Source of the DNA: an uncultured Flavobacteriaceae bacterium
Lineage (GTDB): Bacteria; Bacteroidota; Bacteroidia; Flavobacteriales; Flavobacteriaceae
NCBI GenBank assembly: GCA_947493175.1
Contig: CANLQD010000004.1
Coordinates: forward strand, 62,001 to 126,000
DNA: 64,000 bases
Direction: 5' to 3'
Below, piece by piece: positions 1 to 9,064 of this stretch (the first letter of the stretch is position 1; every line of letters begins with the position of its first letter). Below the pieces are notes generated by a model. The model was not told the DNA's origin and did no database searches. It worked only from the letters and a program-made list of their open reading frames with translations. The translations under genes were made by a program, and so were the position numbers.

Positions 1-1183
1 GAAAGTTATTATAGGGGAAGCGGGTAACATGTATGCTACGTACCTCATCATAGACACGTTTTCTAAATTCGTCGAGGTTTTCCTTGTTCAGGGCAGAAAT
101 GAACAAAGCGTTGTTCCCTACGCGTTGCATCCAAGTGTTTTTCCACTCTTCTATGGTAAAGTGTTTTTCGGTCTTTTCAGTGGTAAGGTCGTCCTCTTCG
201 ATGACCTCATGCCGGTACTGGTCTATTTTATTAAACACCATGATGGTGCTTTTATCGGCACTGTTTATTTCATCAAGAATCTTATTGACCGAATCGATGT
301 GTTCTTCGAATTGGGGATGAGAGATATCAACGACATGTAGAAGCAGATCCGCTTCACGTACTTCATCCAAGGTGCTTTTAAAACTCTCGACCAATTGGGT
401 AGGTAGTTTTCTGATAAACCCAACAGTATCGCTCAAAAGAAACGGTAGGTTGCCGATAACCACTTTTCGTACGGTGGTATCCAAGGTCGCGAACAGTTTA
501 TTTTCGGCAAAAACACGGCTTTTACTGACCACATTCATTAAGGTAGACTTACCCACGTTGGTGTACCCGACGAGGGCCACCCGTACCAAAGCGCCCCGAT
601 TGCCACGCTGCGTTTCCATCTGGCGGTCTATTTTTTGAAGCTTTTTCTTGAGCAATGTAATACGGTCTCGAACGATTCGCCTGTCGGTCTCAATCTCGGT
701 CTCTCCTGGTCCGCGCATACCGATACCCCCTTTTTGCCGTTCCAAGTGTGTCCATAATCCTGTTAGCCGAGGTAACAAATATTCATATTGAGCGAGTTCT
801 ACTTGTGTACGGGAATAACTGGTTTGTGCGCGCTGGGCAAAAATATCGAGGATGAGACCGGTACGATCTAAAATCTTACAGCGCAACTGTTTTTCTATAT
901 TTCGTTGTTGGGCCGGGCTCAGTTCATCGTCGAAAATCACCGAACCTATTTTATGCTCATCAACGTAATTCTCGACCTCTTGCATCTTGCCACTGCCGAT
1001 CAAGGTTTTGGGATTGGGCACGTTCATGCGCTGCACGAAGCGTTTATAAACTTCACCACCCGCAGTATAGGTTAGAAATTCGAGTTCGTCGAGATATTCC
1101 GTAACCTTTTCCTCGTTCTGTTCTTGGTTGATGACCCCTATCAATACCGTTCTTTCGTATTCTATCGACTTCTTTTCTAACAT
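1..1183 (-). CDS. hflX: GTPase HflX (3' end cut by window edge)
   Basis: Ribosome-associated GTPase of the HflX family, which binds the 50S subunit and helps split stalled ribosomes. Reading the minus strand from the ATG at 1183 gives 394 open residues that run off the left edge. The N-terminal HflX domain carries the SGK and glycine-rich GMRGPGETE motifs (about residue 155-163). The G domain has G1 GYTNVGKST (206-214), G3 DTVGF (252-256) and G4 NKID (318-321). The last visible residues (RFPYNNF) match the usual end of flavobacterial HflX, so only a few residues are probably missing. It is divergent from the nuclease-fold gene at 1261. Confidence 0.95.
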   Translation of the reverse strand, partial: MLEKKSIEYERTVLIGVINQEQNEEKVTEYLDELEFLTYTAGGEVYKRFVQRMNVPNPKTLIGSGKMQEVENYVDEHKIGSVIFDDELSPAQQRNIEKQLRCKILDRTGLILDIFAQRAQTSYSRTQVELAQYEYLLPRLTGLWTHLERQKGGIGMRGPGETEIETDRRIVRDRITLLKKKLQKIDRQMETQRGNRGALVRVALVGYTNVGKSTLMNVVSKSRVFAENKLFATLDTTVRKVVIGNLPFLLSDTVGFIRKLPTQLVESFKSTLDEVREADLLLHVVDISHPQFEEHIDSVNKILDEINSADKSTIMVFNKIDQYRHEVIEEDDLTTEKTEKHFTIEEWKNTWMQRVGNNALFISALNKENLDEFRKRVYDEVRSIHVTRFPYNNF

Positions 1184-1198
1184 AACCCGTTTAAAGTG

Positions 1199-1206
1199 CA
1201 AATCTA
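1199..1206 (-). promoter_or_regulatory. Possible -7 box of the hflX promoter
   Basis: On the minus strand this reads TAGATTTG, a full match to the Bacteroidota -7 consensus TAnnTTTG, 15 nt before the hflX ATG. I see no convincing -33 element, so this is tentative. Confidence 0.35.
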
Positions 1207-1260
1207 ATCAATACTTCCCAAGCTATTTTCGTAATTTTAACACCCCCAAAAAAAAGTACC

Positions 1261-2235
1261 ATGTCCGTATCGTTTTTAAAGAAAAAACCGAAAGGAAAAC
1301 TTTTTAGCATTGCCTTCTACAATCTCGAAAATCTTTTCGATACGATTGACGACCCAGATACGCTCGATGATGAGTTTACCCCGGAAGGCGATAAAAAGTG
1401 GTCTATGAAGCGGTACAAGCGTAAGCTGTACAAATTGGCCAAGACCATTTCTGAAATAGGAATCAATACCGCTCACACCACTCCGGTATTGGTGGGGGTG
1501 GCCGAGGTAGAAAATGAAACGGTGGTACGGGACCTTATCAATGCAGAGCCATTACGGGAAATAGATTATGGGTATGTACATTATGATTCTCCCGACGAGC
1601 GCGGTATCGACGCGGCATTGATTTATCGTAAGAAGGAGTTTAAGGTACTGCATTCCGAACCTATTACCTTATACGTAAATAATCCGGATGGCACTAGGGA
1701 TACCACACGCGATATTCTCTATGTACATGGTGTACTCAACGGCGAAGTGGTGCATGTGTTCGTGAACCATTGGCCCTCTCGCCGCGATGGAGAGACACAG
1801 ACCGACTACAAACGCATCAAAGCAGCTGTGACCTTGGTGAACTTTATCAAGGGAATCGAAGAAAAACAGCCTGATTCCAATTATATCATTATGGGGGATT
1901 TTAATGATGGCCCTGACTCTGAGAGCATTAAAACGTTAATGCAAATGGAGAATTTGTACAACCCATCCGAAAAATTGGTCACTGCGTATCGCGGTACGGC
2001 CAATTATAGAAGACAATGGAGCATGTTTGATCAGATTATTTTTTCGCATAACTTTTTAAATTATGAAAAAGGCACCCATAGCTTTGCCCATGCAAACATC
2101 TTTGACGAGGCCTTTTTGACCGAATTTAAGGGGAAATATAAAGGAACACCCTATCGTACGTATGCAGGGCGAAAATATATTGGCGGGTATAGCGATCACT
2201 TTCCGGTCTATATTCAATTGAAGTACAACGATTAG
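1261..2235 (+). CDS. Endonuclease/exonuclease/phosphatase family protein
   Basis: A 324-aa protein of the DNase I-like endonuclease/exonuclease/phosphatase fold. Visible family motifs in order are YNLENLFD near residue 20, a catalytic Glu in VAEVEN (about 79-84), HWPSRRDG (about 175), GDFNDGPDS (about 211) and the C-terminal SDHFPVY with the catalytic Asp-His pair (about 312-318). Such proteins cleave phosphodiester bonds with a divalent metal; the substrate here cannot be told. No clear signal peptide is visible from this ATG, although some relatives are exported. It is divergent from hflX and convergent with the exonuclease gene that ends at 2280. Confidence 0.85.
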   Translation: MSVSFLKKKPKGKLFSIAFYNLENLFDTIDDPDTLDDEFTPEGDKKWSMKRYKRKLYKLAKTISEIGINTAHTTPVLVGVAEVENETVVRDLINAEPLREIDYGYVHYDSPDERGIDAALIYRKKEFKVLHSEPITLYVNNPDGTRDTTRDILYVHGVLNGEVVHVFVNHWPSRRDGETQTDYKRIKAAVTLVNFIKGIEEKQPDSNYIIMGDFNDGPDSESIKTLMQMENLYNPSEKLVTAYRGTANYRRQWSMFDQIIFSHNFLNYEKGTHSFAHANIFDEAFLTEFKGKYKGTPYRTYAGRKYIGGYSDHFPVYIQLKYND

Positions 2236-2279
2236 GAAAACACACCTCTGAATAGGCCAATACCTTCACCGCCTTGTGT

Positions 2280-2993
2280 TTACAGATGCATAAGTTCACT
2301 ATCCGCTAAGAGTTCTTCGTTTCGCAACTTAAGAAATACCTGGGCTGTCGCAACCACATCGAGTTCGCAATAGGTAATAATCCGATCCAGATTGTTTTCT
2401 TCGTAGTAGACTTGGTACACCATACTACCGTCGATATCTTGTTTCGGAGAGGGGATTCCAAGAATGTTGGTAAGCAGTTTTAAGGAAGTATAGTGTTTGT
2501 AGTCTCCAAATTTCCATAGCTCCATAGTATCCAAATGCGGTATTTCCCATGGTTTTTTGCCGAAAAGGTTCAGTTTGTAGGGCAACTCAATACCGTGAAT
2601 GATCATGCGTCTTGCGATGTACGGAAAATCAAACTCCTTTGCATTATGACCACAAAGTAGGTGCTTGGTACTACTGAAATGTGTAATGATGAGGTTTTTA
2701 AGCTCCTTCAGGAGCTTTGTTTCTTCGCCGTGAAAGGTTGTGGTTCGAAAAGTTCGAATATCGCCCTTAAAATTGAAGTATCCGACAGAGATACAAATGA
2801 TTTTTCCGAATTCTGCCCAAATACCGGCCCGGTCATAAAACGCCTCTGGGGTATATTCATCTTTACGCTGGTATTGCGTTTTTTGTTCCCATAACAATTT
2901 CTTTTCATCATCGAGTTCATCAAAGCTTCTTTTTTCAGGAACAGTTTCGATATCGAGGAATAAGATATGCTCAAGGTTCAACTTTTGTAACAT
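2280..2993 (-). CDS. DEDDy 3'-5' exonuclease (PolB exo2-like)
   Basis: A 237-aa protein of the ribonuclease H-like exonuclease superfamily, close to the family of predicted 3'-5' exonucleases related to DNA polymerase B. Exo I is DIETVPE near residue 14-20, Exo II is GHNAKEFDFPYIARR (about 114-128), and Exo III is YCELD (YxxxD, DEDDy type) near 208-212. The length is normal for the stand-alone family. The ATG at 2993 is 1 nt from the stop of the upstream DUF4153 gene, so the two are almost certainly cotranscribed. The biological substrate is not known; a DNA repair role is an inference. Confidence 0.85.
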   Translation of the reverse strand: MLQKLNLEHILFLDIETVPEKRSFDELDDEKKLLWEQKTQYQRKDEYTPEAFYDRAGIWAEFGKIICISVGYFNFKGDIRTFRTTTFHGEETKLLKELKNLIITHFSSTKHLLCGHNAKEFDFPYIARRMIIHGIELPYKLNLFGKKPWEIPHLDTMELWKFGDYKHYTSLKLLTNILGIPSPKQDIDGSMVYQVYYEENNLDRIITYCELDVVATAQVFLKLRNEELLADSELMHL

Positions 2994-2994
2994 G

Positions 2995-4800
2995 CTATTG
3001 TTTTAAAAAGAGATAGGCATTGGAGTGGTTTAATTGAATCGTATCATTCTCCAATACTTCATACCCTAGACTTGTAAAAATCAATTTCCCTAAAATACGT
3101 TCGTTTTCAAAATCTAGCGTCATTTCATCCATTTGATTTTCCGGAAGGGATGAACGATACTGTCGTAAATACAACAGTTTTTCTTTAAGGGAGACTTGGT
3201 ATTGTTCGGTGCTATCCGTTTTGGAAACGAAACAAAGGGCTATTTCATCTTTTTCGAAGGATACATAGAAATCGCCTATTTCATATGGTTTTTGATCATA
3301 ACCGTTTAATTGTATAGGAGAAAAATAATCATATGGCTTAATAAATTGTGACCGGCCTTCGAAAAAATTTCCGTAAAAATCATAGCGGTCACCATAATCT
3401 GTATTATTCCTGAATTCATCGGGGTGTAACGTAATTCCCATTGAATCGATTACTCGTTGTGTATCGAGCCAGTGATAATTGTACCGATAGGACGCATCAT
3501 CGTCTATAGTATCTTTAAAGGCGGTCACCATAGCGATACCTGTAATCGGGTCTAGTTCAGAAAGTTTTTCCCGGTCATCTAGATAATTGAGGATAGACTT
3601 GATTTGTTTTAATTGTTTTCTACTGGCTACCTTATTGTTCGATAAAACGGTATCATATACTTTTTGGAATTGTTGTATTTGACTGTTTTCTGAGACCTGA
3701 AACGCTCCCCAAAATCCAAATGAGGACAATAGTGCCAAAATAAAAAGTGAAATGGGTAGCACAATCAATTTTCGGTTCTTTGTTAAAAGCAGGTAACAGC
3801 TTATTGCCGTAATCCAACAGGCGATCAACAGCACAAAATACCGGTTCTCGGTAATACCGTAATCGAACACTCGACGCAATATTGCCACAAATAGCAACAC
3901 AAGCAGGGGGAGTAGTAACCAATAAAACCAGGGGTAGAATCGATTTATGGTCCACGCCTTGATACTTTTTTCTATCGGATTAATAATGACCTGTACCATG
4001 AAACCCAAGAGTGCCAAGATGGTGACCAGATAGGAAACCCATCCCTTTGGAAGTTCCCATTCAATAAGAATTTTAAAGCCGTAGGCATATAAGATGAGCA
4101 GATACAAAAGCACCAGTGGAATCAAAATATATTTCACGAAGACTTCCAACGCTTTTTGAAAACGAATATCGGACGTGTTCAATATGTTCCGAGGAAAATC
4201 GGATAAGTATATCCAGGTATTTACGATTCCCAAGCACAAAAAGAACAATTGTAGATAACGTCTTTCCTTGATATAGACATCGAACAGTGCATCAATAGCC
4301 ACCAAAGCGATGACCAAGCCGATGTAAAGTACCCCTGAGAAAAAACCACTTCGTATAATGGCCGCCCCAATGGTTTTAAGATAGTTCCAATAAGCTGCTT
4401 TGTTCCATTCATTTATAAAGGGGGCAAAAAATACGAAAAGATGCCCTGCGATCAAGAATAGAAAAAAACGTATGAAATGTTCAGGAGATGGGTCGTGTTC
4501 GGCATTGGGAAACATCCACCAGAATAGAAGCAGCAAGACTACAACTAGTGGTTTGAGAAACCACCATTTCTGAGGCTTTTTTTGTTGCTCTATAAAAAAC
4601 TGTGTCCCGATCAACCAACTGATACCTAAAATAAGGGTCAACAAGGTATCTAATTGGTCTTCGAAAAGATCGTTGGTCGTGTCATCACATACCACAATAC
4701 AGAAAAGCGTGCCCAAAATGGACCACAATAGGGTTATAGGAAACCGTTTAAAGGCATTTTGGGCTTTGTCGGTGATTTCCGTTAGGGAAAAAAGACTCAT
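2995..4800 (-). CDS. DUF4153 multi-pass membrane protein
   Basis: A 601-aa protein with about a dozen hydrophobic segments in the first 400 residues, starting at residue 20, followed by a roughly 200-residue polar C-terminal region. Sequence style and layout match the DUF4153 family, whose function is unknown. It ends 1 nt before the exonuclease start, implying one transcript. No catalytic motif was seen. Confidence 0.75.
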   Translation of the reverse strand: MSLFSLTEITDKAQNAFKRFPITLLWSILGTLFCIVVCDDTTNDLFEDQLDTLLTLILGISWLIGTQFFIEQQKKPQKWWFLKPLVVVLLLLFWWMFPNAEHDPSPEHFIRFFLFLIAGHLFVFFAPFINEWNKAAYWNYLKTIGAAIIRSGFFSGVLYIGLVIALVAIDALFDVYIKERRYLQLFFLCLGIVNTWIYLSDFPRNILNTSDIRFQKALEVFVKYILIPLVLLYLLILYAYGFKILIEWELPKGWVSYLVTILALLGFMVQVIINPIEKSIKAWTINRFYPWFYWLLLPLLVLLFVAILRRVFDYGITENRYFVLLIACWITAISCYLLLTKNRKLIVLPISLFILALLSSFGFWGAFQVSENSQIQQFQKVYDTVLSNNKVASRKQLKQIKSILNYLDDREKLSELDPITGIAMVTAFKDTIDDDASYRYNYHWLDTQRVIDSMGITLHPDEFRNNTDYGDRYDFYGNFFEGRSQFIKPYDYFSPIQLNGYDQKPYEIGDFYVSFEKDEIALCFVSKTDSTEQYQVSLKEKLLYLRQYRSSLPENQMDEMTLDFENERILGKLIFTSLGYEVLENDTIQLNHSNAYLFLKQ

Positions 4801-4987
4801 GGCGACACAAATTAGGGTTTATAGAAGGTAAAACTACCAATAAGGGATTATCGAGAGTACCCTGAAAACGGGTATAATGTGAAACTATTGTATGGGCAAT
4901 AGCTTGTAGTTCATCGAAATGCTGGGGGTATATTCAATTTTAGAGTCGATACCACGTTTAAGGGATACACCCTAAATCTTACCGATT

Positions 4988-5758
4988 ATGATTGCTACTC
5001 ACACCCATCGAAATTCTTTTGCTCGATTTCCTTTTCTAACGTTGTTCGCTATGGTTATGGCCGTGGCTTCTTGTTCCCAGGAAAGCACCGAAACGCCTGT
5101 TCAAGATGAACAAAGTGCTGATCCACCTGCTGAATGTACGAATGTGGCAGATTACATCTTCTCAGAGAAAGACGGACTGGTAAAAGTACAATTCGAGGAA
5201 GCAATCTTTGATGCGTTATGGAAATTAAACGGTGATGGCGATGAGTTTTCAGGAAAAGGGTATATGGTCTGGACCGGCTCCCAATCTTTGAGTACGCCCG
5301 GACAGGGGGCAACCTCTTTTAAAATTAAAATCGAAAATGCCGGAGTATATCAGTTCTTGTGGAAATCGGCGGTAAAAATGGGGGATAACGGTACCGATCA
5401 CAACGACACATGGCTTCGTTTTGCAGATGCTGCGGACTTTTATGCCCAAAAAGGGGAGAGTATTGTTTACCCGAAAGACAGTGGCAAAACACCCAATCCG
5501 GAAGGAGCCTCAAAAGATGGATGGTTTAAAATTTACCGAAGCGGTAACGATCTCGATTTTAAATGGCAAGCAAGTACGTTCGATAATAATGCGCACGACG
5601 TTTTCGTAACCTTCGATGAGCCCGGAATTTATATCATGGAAATATCGGCCCGATCTGCTGGTCATGGCATTGATCAATTTGTACTTTTCAAGGAGCCTTA
5701 CACTAAAAATGAGGCTATTGACGAGGCAAGACCGTTCAGTGCTATTTCTTGTGATTAA
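4988..5758 (+). CDS. Lipoprotein with a probable carbohydrate-binding-like domain
   Basis: A 256-aa secreted lipoprotein. A hydrophobic signal ends in the lipobox VASC with the lipidated Cys at residue 29. The rest is one domain rich in Trp, Gly and Asp (for example GKGYMVWTG, then GVYQFLWKSAVKMGDNGTDHNDTWLRF split across residues about 117-143). This resembles the C-terminal beta-sandwich modules attached to glycoside hydrolases such as GH115. The sugar-binding assignment rests on this resemblance only. It is divergent from the DUF4153 gene and stands alone; a region with two TetR-like dyads follows it. Confidence 0.55.
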   Translation: MIATHTHRNSFARFPFLTLFAMVMAVASCSQESTETPVQDEQSADPPAECTNVADYIFSEKDGLVKVQFEEAIFDALWKLNGDGDEFSGKGYMVWTGSQSLSTPGQGATSFKIKIENAGVYQFLWKSAVKMGDNGTDHNDTWLRFADAADFYAQKGESIVYPKDSGKTPNPEGASKDGWFKIYRSGNDLDFKWQASTFDNNAHDVFVTFDEPGIYIMEISARSAGHGIDQFVLFKEPYTKNEAIDEARPFSAISCD

Positions 5759-5840
5759 AACAAAACAGTTTTTCCCAAAATAACCTGCAAGTATGTGGTC
5801 GGAAGTATTGGGTAGCCTACTTCGTGTGCGATTCCTGTGA

Positions 5841-5857
5841 ACCGACCGATTGGTCGG
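5841..5857. promoter_or_regulatory. TetR-type operator-like dyad (copy 1)
   Basis: ACCGACC-GATT-GGTCGG is a 6-bp perfect inverted repeat around 4 nt. It resembles dyads bound by TetR-family repressors. No T-run follows, so it is unlikely to be a terminator. Confidence 0.45.
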
Positions 5858-5966
5858 AAATAAGGTTTAATAGCCACACGTCGCATCTGGCAAAGTAGGG
5901 TCGTTCAGAACAAAATCTTCGATAAAAAGCCTTTAGGGTCAAGATCGTTTCCCCAAATTAAAATGA

Positions 5967-5984
5967 ACCGACCAAGAGGTCGGT
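5967..5984. promoter_or_regulatory. TetR-type operator-like dyad (copy 2)
   Basis: ACCGACC-AAGA-GGTCGGT is a perfect 7-bp inverted repeat around 4 nt, 126 bp from the first copy and directly past the stop codon of ogt. The same arms with a different centre in both copies argue for a protein-binding site. Confidence 0.5.
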
Positions 5985-5989
5985 AATGG

Positions 5990-6463
5990 TCAGAACAAAC
6001 TTTGTTGTTTTACGGGATTTTCATGGTCTAGCAACCACTTTTTGCGGTGTAATCCGCCGGCGTAACCGGTTAAGGAACCATCGCTTCCAATAACACGATG
6101 ACAAGGAACTACGATCCATAGCGGGTTTTTTCCGTTGGCAGCGGCAACAGCCCTAATAGCTTTTACATCGCCCAAGGTTTTGGAAAGGTCCAGATAGGAA
6201 ACGGTTTTCCCATAAGGAATTTGTATCAGGGCTTCCCAGACCCTTTTTTGAAAGTCGGTGCCCTTTGGGTTCAGTTCCAGATCAAAAACTGTTCTTTTTC
6301 CCTCGAAATATTCCTGTAATTGGTAAGCGGCCTCCTCTAATATTTCAGGAAGTATGATCGTGGGTGTTTCGTTGGTCTCCAATACGGTAATGGCCGACAA
6401 ACCTTCCGCATCCCCCTCTAAACGGGCGATTCCCAAAGGAGTTTTAACAAAAGCAGTTTCCAT
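5990..6463 (-). CDS. ogt: Methylated-DNA-protein-cysteine methyltransferase
   Basis: A 157-aa suicide repair enzyme that transfers the alkyl group of O6-alkylguanine in DNA to its own cysteine. The acceptor motif PCHRVIG is present with Cys121, followed by GYAGG and the C-terminal helix. The length is that of the Ogt-type single-domain enzymes without an AdaA domain. The ATG (6461-6463) shares one base with the TAA of the upstream CNNM gene, so the pair is translationally coupled. Two TetR-like dyads lie just past its stop codon. Confidence 0.93.
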   Translation of the reverse strand: METAFVKTPLGIARLEGDAEGLSAITVLETNETPTIILPEILEEAAYQLQEYFEGKRTVFDLELNPKGTDFQKRVWEALIQIPYGKTVSYLDLSKTLGDVKAIRAVAAANGKNPLWIVVPCHRVIGSDGSLTGYAGGLHRKKWLLDHENPVKQQSLF

Positions 6464-7587
6464 TAGGCATCGGGCTTTTCAATTTTCTCAATGACCCCGG
6501 CCTTTTTAGCGCGTTGTTCCCAGTTTTTACGGGCAAATTCTTGTAGGTCGGCGATGTTATCGCTTTCGTCCATGATTTCCAGTCCGAGCAAGGTTTCGAT
6601 AATATCCTCCATGGTAACGAGTCCACTTACCGAACCATATTCGTCTACGACTAAGGCAATGTGTTTTCGCTTGCTGATCATGGTGTCGAACAGCTGGGGA
6701 ATGGGTGTATTTCGCTTGGTTATTGAAAGTTCCCGTTTAATTTCGGACAAGGGAATAGACCCATTATCGTTCACCATTTCTTCCAAAATGGTATCCTTCA
6801 ATACAAATCCGGTAATGTTATCGACTTTATCGGCATAAACCGGAATCCTCGAAAAGCGCATTTTTGGGTTCTCTTTAAAAAAATCGGCGATACTTTGTTC
6901 TTCCGACGCAATTTTAACTACGGCCCTGGGCGTCATAATATCCTTGACCAAGACCTCGTCGAAGCGTAGTAGGTTTTTGATGATGGTAGATTCCGATTTT
7001 TCGAATACTCCCTCCTCCCGAGCAATATCGGCCATGGCCGTAAAGTCTTCTCGGCTTAGGACACTGCCATGATGACCTTTGCCACCGACTAATTTTGTAA
7101 AAAGCTGCAATAGCCATAAGAGGCCCGTCCATTTCAATGCAAGTACCATGATTTTTAGCGCCTTGGCAGTAAAATTTGCCAATTGCCTCCAGTAGGTCGC
7201 GCCGATGGTCTTGGGAATAATCTCAGAGGCTACCAAAATCAAAATGGTCATGATGGTCGAGACGACCCCTACCATTAAATCCTCGGTAAAAGATATTCCA
7301 AACAGACTTCTTTGGGTAGTTCCGTAAAGCTCTGCATAAGCTACTTTCGCCTGTACACCCACCAAAATGGCCCCAACGGTATGCGCAATGGTGTTGAGGG
7401 TAAGGATGGCAATAAGTGGTTTGTCCACATCTTTTTTCAAGAGTTCCAATGTATCGGCGTATCCTTTCCCTTCTTTTTTCTTAAGGTTGATAAAGGTTGG
7501 GTTGATACTTAAGAGAACAGCCTCTAAAATGGAACAGAGAAACGAGAAGAAAATGGAGATGATGGCATAGAAAATAAGCAGGCCCAT
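6463..7587 (-). CDS. CNNM/DUF21 membrane protein with CBS pair
   Basis: About 374 aa. Four hydrophobic segments in residues 1-165 form a DUF21 (CNNM) transmembrane domain, and a CBS pair follows at about 195-325 (motif VDEYGSVSGLVTMEDIIETLLG in the second CBS, residues about 295-316). Relatives (CorC, YtfL) act in divalent cation transport, mostly magnesium. The C-terminal CorC_HlyC domain found in many relatives appears absent: only about 45 residues follow the CBS pair. The ATG at 7587 is preferred to an upstream TTG because it opens directly on the first membrane helix. It overlaps ogt by one base. Confidence 0.85.
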   Translation of the reverse strand: MGLLIFYAIISIFFSFLCSILEAVLLSINPTFINLKKKEGKGYADTLELLKKDVDKPLIAILTLNTIAHTVGAILVGVQAKVAYAELYGTTQRSLFGISFTEDLMVGVVSTIMTILILVASEIIPKTIGATYWRQLANFTAKALKIMVLALKWTGLLWLLQLFTKLVGGKGHHGSVLSREDFTAMADIAREEGVFEKSESTIIKNLLRFDEVLVKDIMTPRAVVKIASEEQSIADFFKENPKMRFSRIPVYADKVDNITGFVLKDTILEEMVNDNGSIPLSEIKRELSITKRNTPIPQLFDTMISKRKHIALVVDEYGSVSGLVTMEDIIETLLGLEIMDESDNIADLQEFARKNWEQRAKKAGVIEKIEKPDA

Positions 7588-7638
7588 ATTCAAATTTTAT
7601 AGAACGAAGATACCAATAAAATAGAAACCCCAAGAACC

Positions 7639-8973
7639 TTATTCCGCCATAAGAGGTGCCTGATAAAATACTTGTTGTACGGCCTCTCGAATTTTAAGGG
7701 TGTAAAGATTTCGACGTTCCCTAGTGGGGTATACCCGGTTGGACAGAAAAACATATACCAATTGGTTTTCTGGGTCTGCCCAAACAAAAGTTCCGGTGAA
7801 ACCGCTATGGCCAAAGCTTTGCGCACCTACCTCGGGTGCAGGATAGGCCTCCGAAAAAGGTAAATCCTTGTTCATTAACGAGGGTTTGTCAAACCCAAGT
7901 CCACGACGGTTTTCGTTTTCGGGGTACTGAACTTTGATAAATTCTTTTACGGTCGCTTCCGAAAGGTAACGTTGCCCCCCATACGCACCGTATTGCATGT
8001 ACAACTGCATGAGTTTAGCCAAATCGGTAGCGGTCGAAAAGAGCCCTGCGTTCCCTGAAACGCCACCAAGAAGCGATGCATTTTCATCGTGTACCCACCC
8101 TTGGGTAAGGCTATGGCGAAACAAGGTATCTTGTTCGGTAGGTACAATTCGATTTTGTAGCTGCTTCGTTTTAGGTCGAAACCCGGTGGTGGTCATACCC
8201 AATGGCTCGTAAAAATGCCGTTCAAGGTAGGTTTCATAAGGGACTTGGGTGAGTTTCTCAACGAGTTGAGGATATAGTAAAAAGGTGAGGCCTGAATACC
8301 TGTATTTTTTTTCGGAGGAGACCGGTGATTTATCGATGATGCGGAACATCTTTCGCTGAAACCGACGGTTAACAAAGAGACCATCGTAGGCCTGTAAGTT
8401 GAATCGGGGGCTTTGTCGTGTTCGCACATAGCGCTTTTTGACTTTTCCGTTTTTCTTGATGACCTTGTTCAAAAAAACGATATAAGGTACCAAACCCGCT
8501 TGGTGGGCGAGTATCTCTCTTAAAGTGAGATTTTCCTTGTCTTTTCTACCTTTCCAACGGGTCCAATAACTGCTAAAGGGCTTGTCCAAATCTATGCGCC
8601 CTTGGTCTACCAATTTCATCAAAGCGGGTAAGGCACCCACAATTTTGGTGACCGAAGCCATATCGTAAAGATCATTCAAACCAACGGGTTGCAGACTGTC
8701 ATAGGTATGAAAACCGTATGCTTTGTGAAATATTATATTCCCTTCTTTCGCTACTAATATCTGGGCTCCAGGGAAAGCCTCTTTCTTTATACCGTTTGTT
8801 ATAATATTGTCCACTTTGGTGTGAAGGTACGTGGAGTCGAGGTTTGCGGCGGAAGGTGGGGCATAGGAAAGCTCCTTGGTAAAAAGAATGGACGGTTCTT
8901 TTTCAATATGCTTTTGTGCGGCAATAGAAGCACTAATGAAAAAGGCTAATAGTATGAAGCGAAGTTTTTTCAT
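7639..8973 (-). CDS. Secreted serine hydrolase, beta-lactamase/class C family
   Basis: A 444-aa protein starting at the ATG at 8973 with a signal peptide (MKKLRFILLAFFISASIAAQ). It belongs to the serine beta-lactamase-like family (penicillin-binding protein/esterase fold). The catalytic SxxK is SVTK (Ser107, Lys110), the second motif is YSG in KYRYSGLTF, and the third is HSGFTGT. Members act on peptidoglycan peptides or esters; the exact substrate is not evident. An in-frame GTG three codons earlier is a less likely start. It is followed at 7587 by the CNNM gene with about 50 bp between. Confidence 0.85.
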   Translation of the reverse strand: MKKLRFILLAFFISASIAAQKHIEKEPSILFTKELSYAPPSAANLDSTYLHTKVDNIITNGIKKEAFPGAQILVAKEGNIIFHKAYGFHTYDSLQPVGLNDLYDMASVTKIVGALPALMKLVDQGRIDLDKPFSSYWTRWKGRKDKENLTLREILAHQAGLVPYIVFLNKVIKKNGKVKKRYVRTRQSPRFNLQAYDGLFVNRRFQRKMFRIIDKSPVSSEKKYRYSGLTFLLYPQLVEKLTQVPYETYLERHFYEPLGMTTTGFRPKTKQLQNRIVPTEQDTLFRHSLTQGWVHDENASLLGGVSGNAGLFSTATDLAKLMQLYMQYGAYGGQRYLSEATVKEFIKVQYPENENRRGLGFDKPSLMNKDLPFSEAYPAPEVGAQSFGHSGFTGTFVWADPENQLVYVFLSNRVYPTRERRNLYTLKIREAVQQVFYQAPLMAE

Positions 8974-9064
8974 AAACTGCACGTTACGATACGGTCATTC
9001 TTAAGGTAGTTAGAAATGGCAACTTAAACACTTCCTATTACGTTCGTAATGATACATAATGGAA

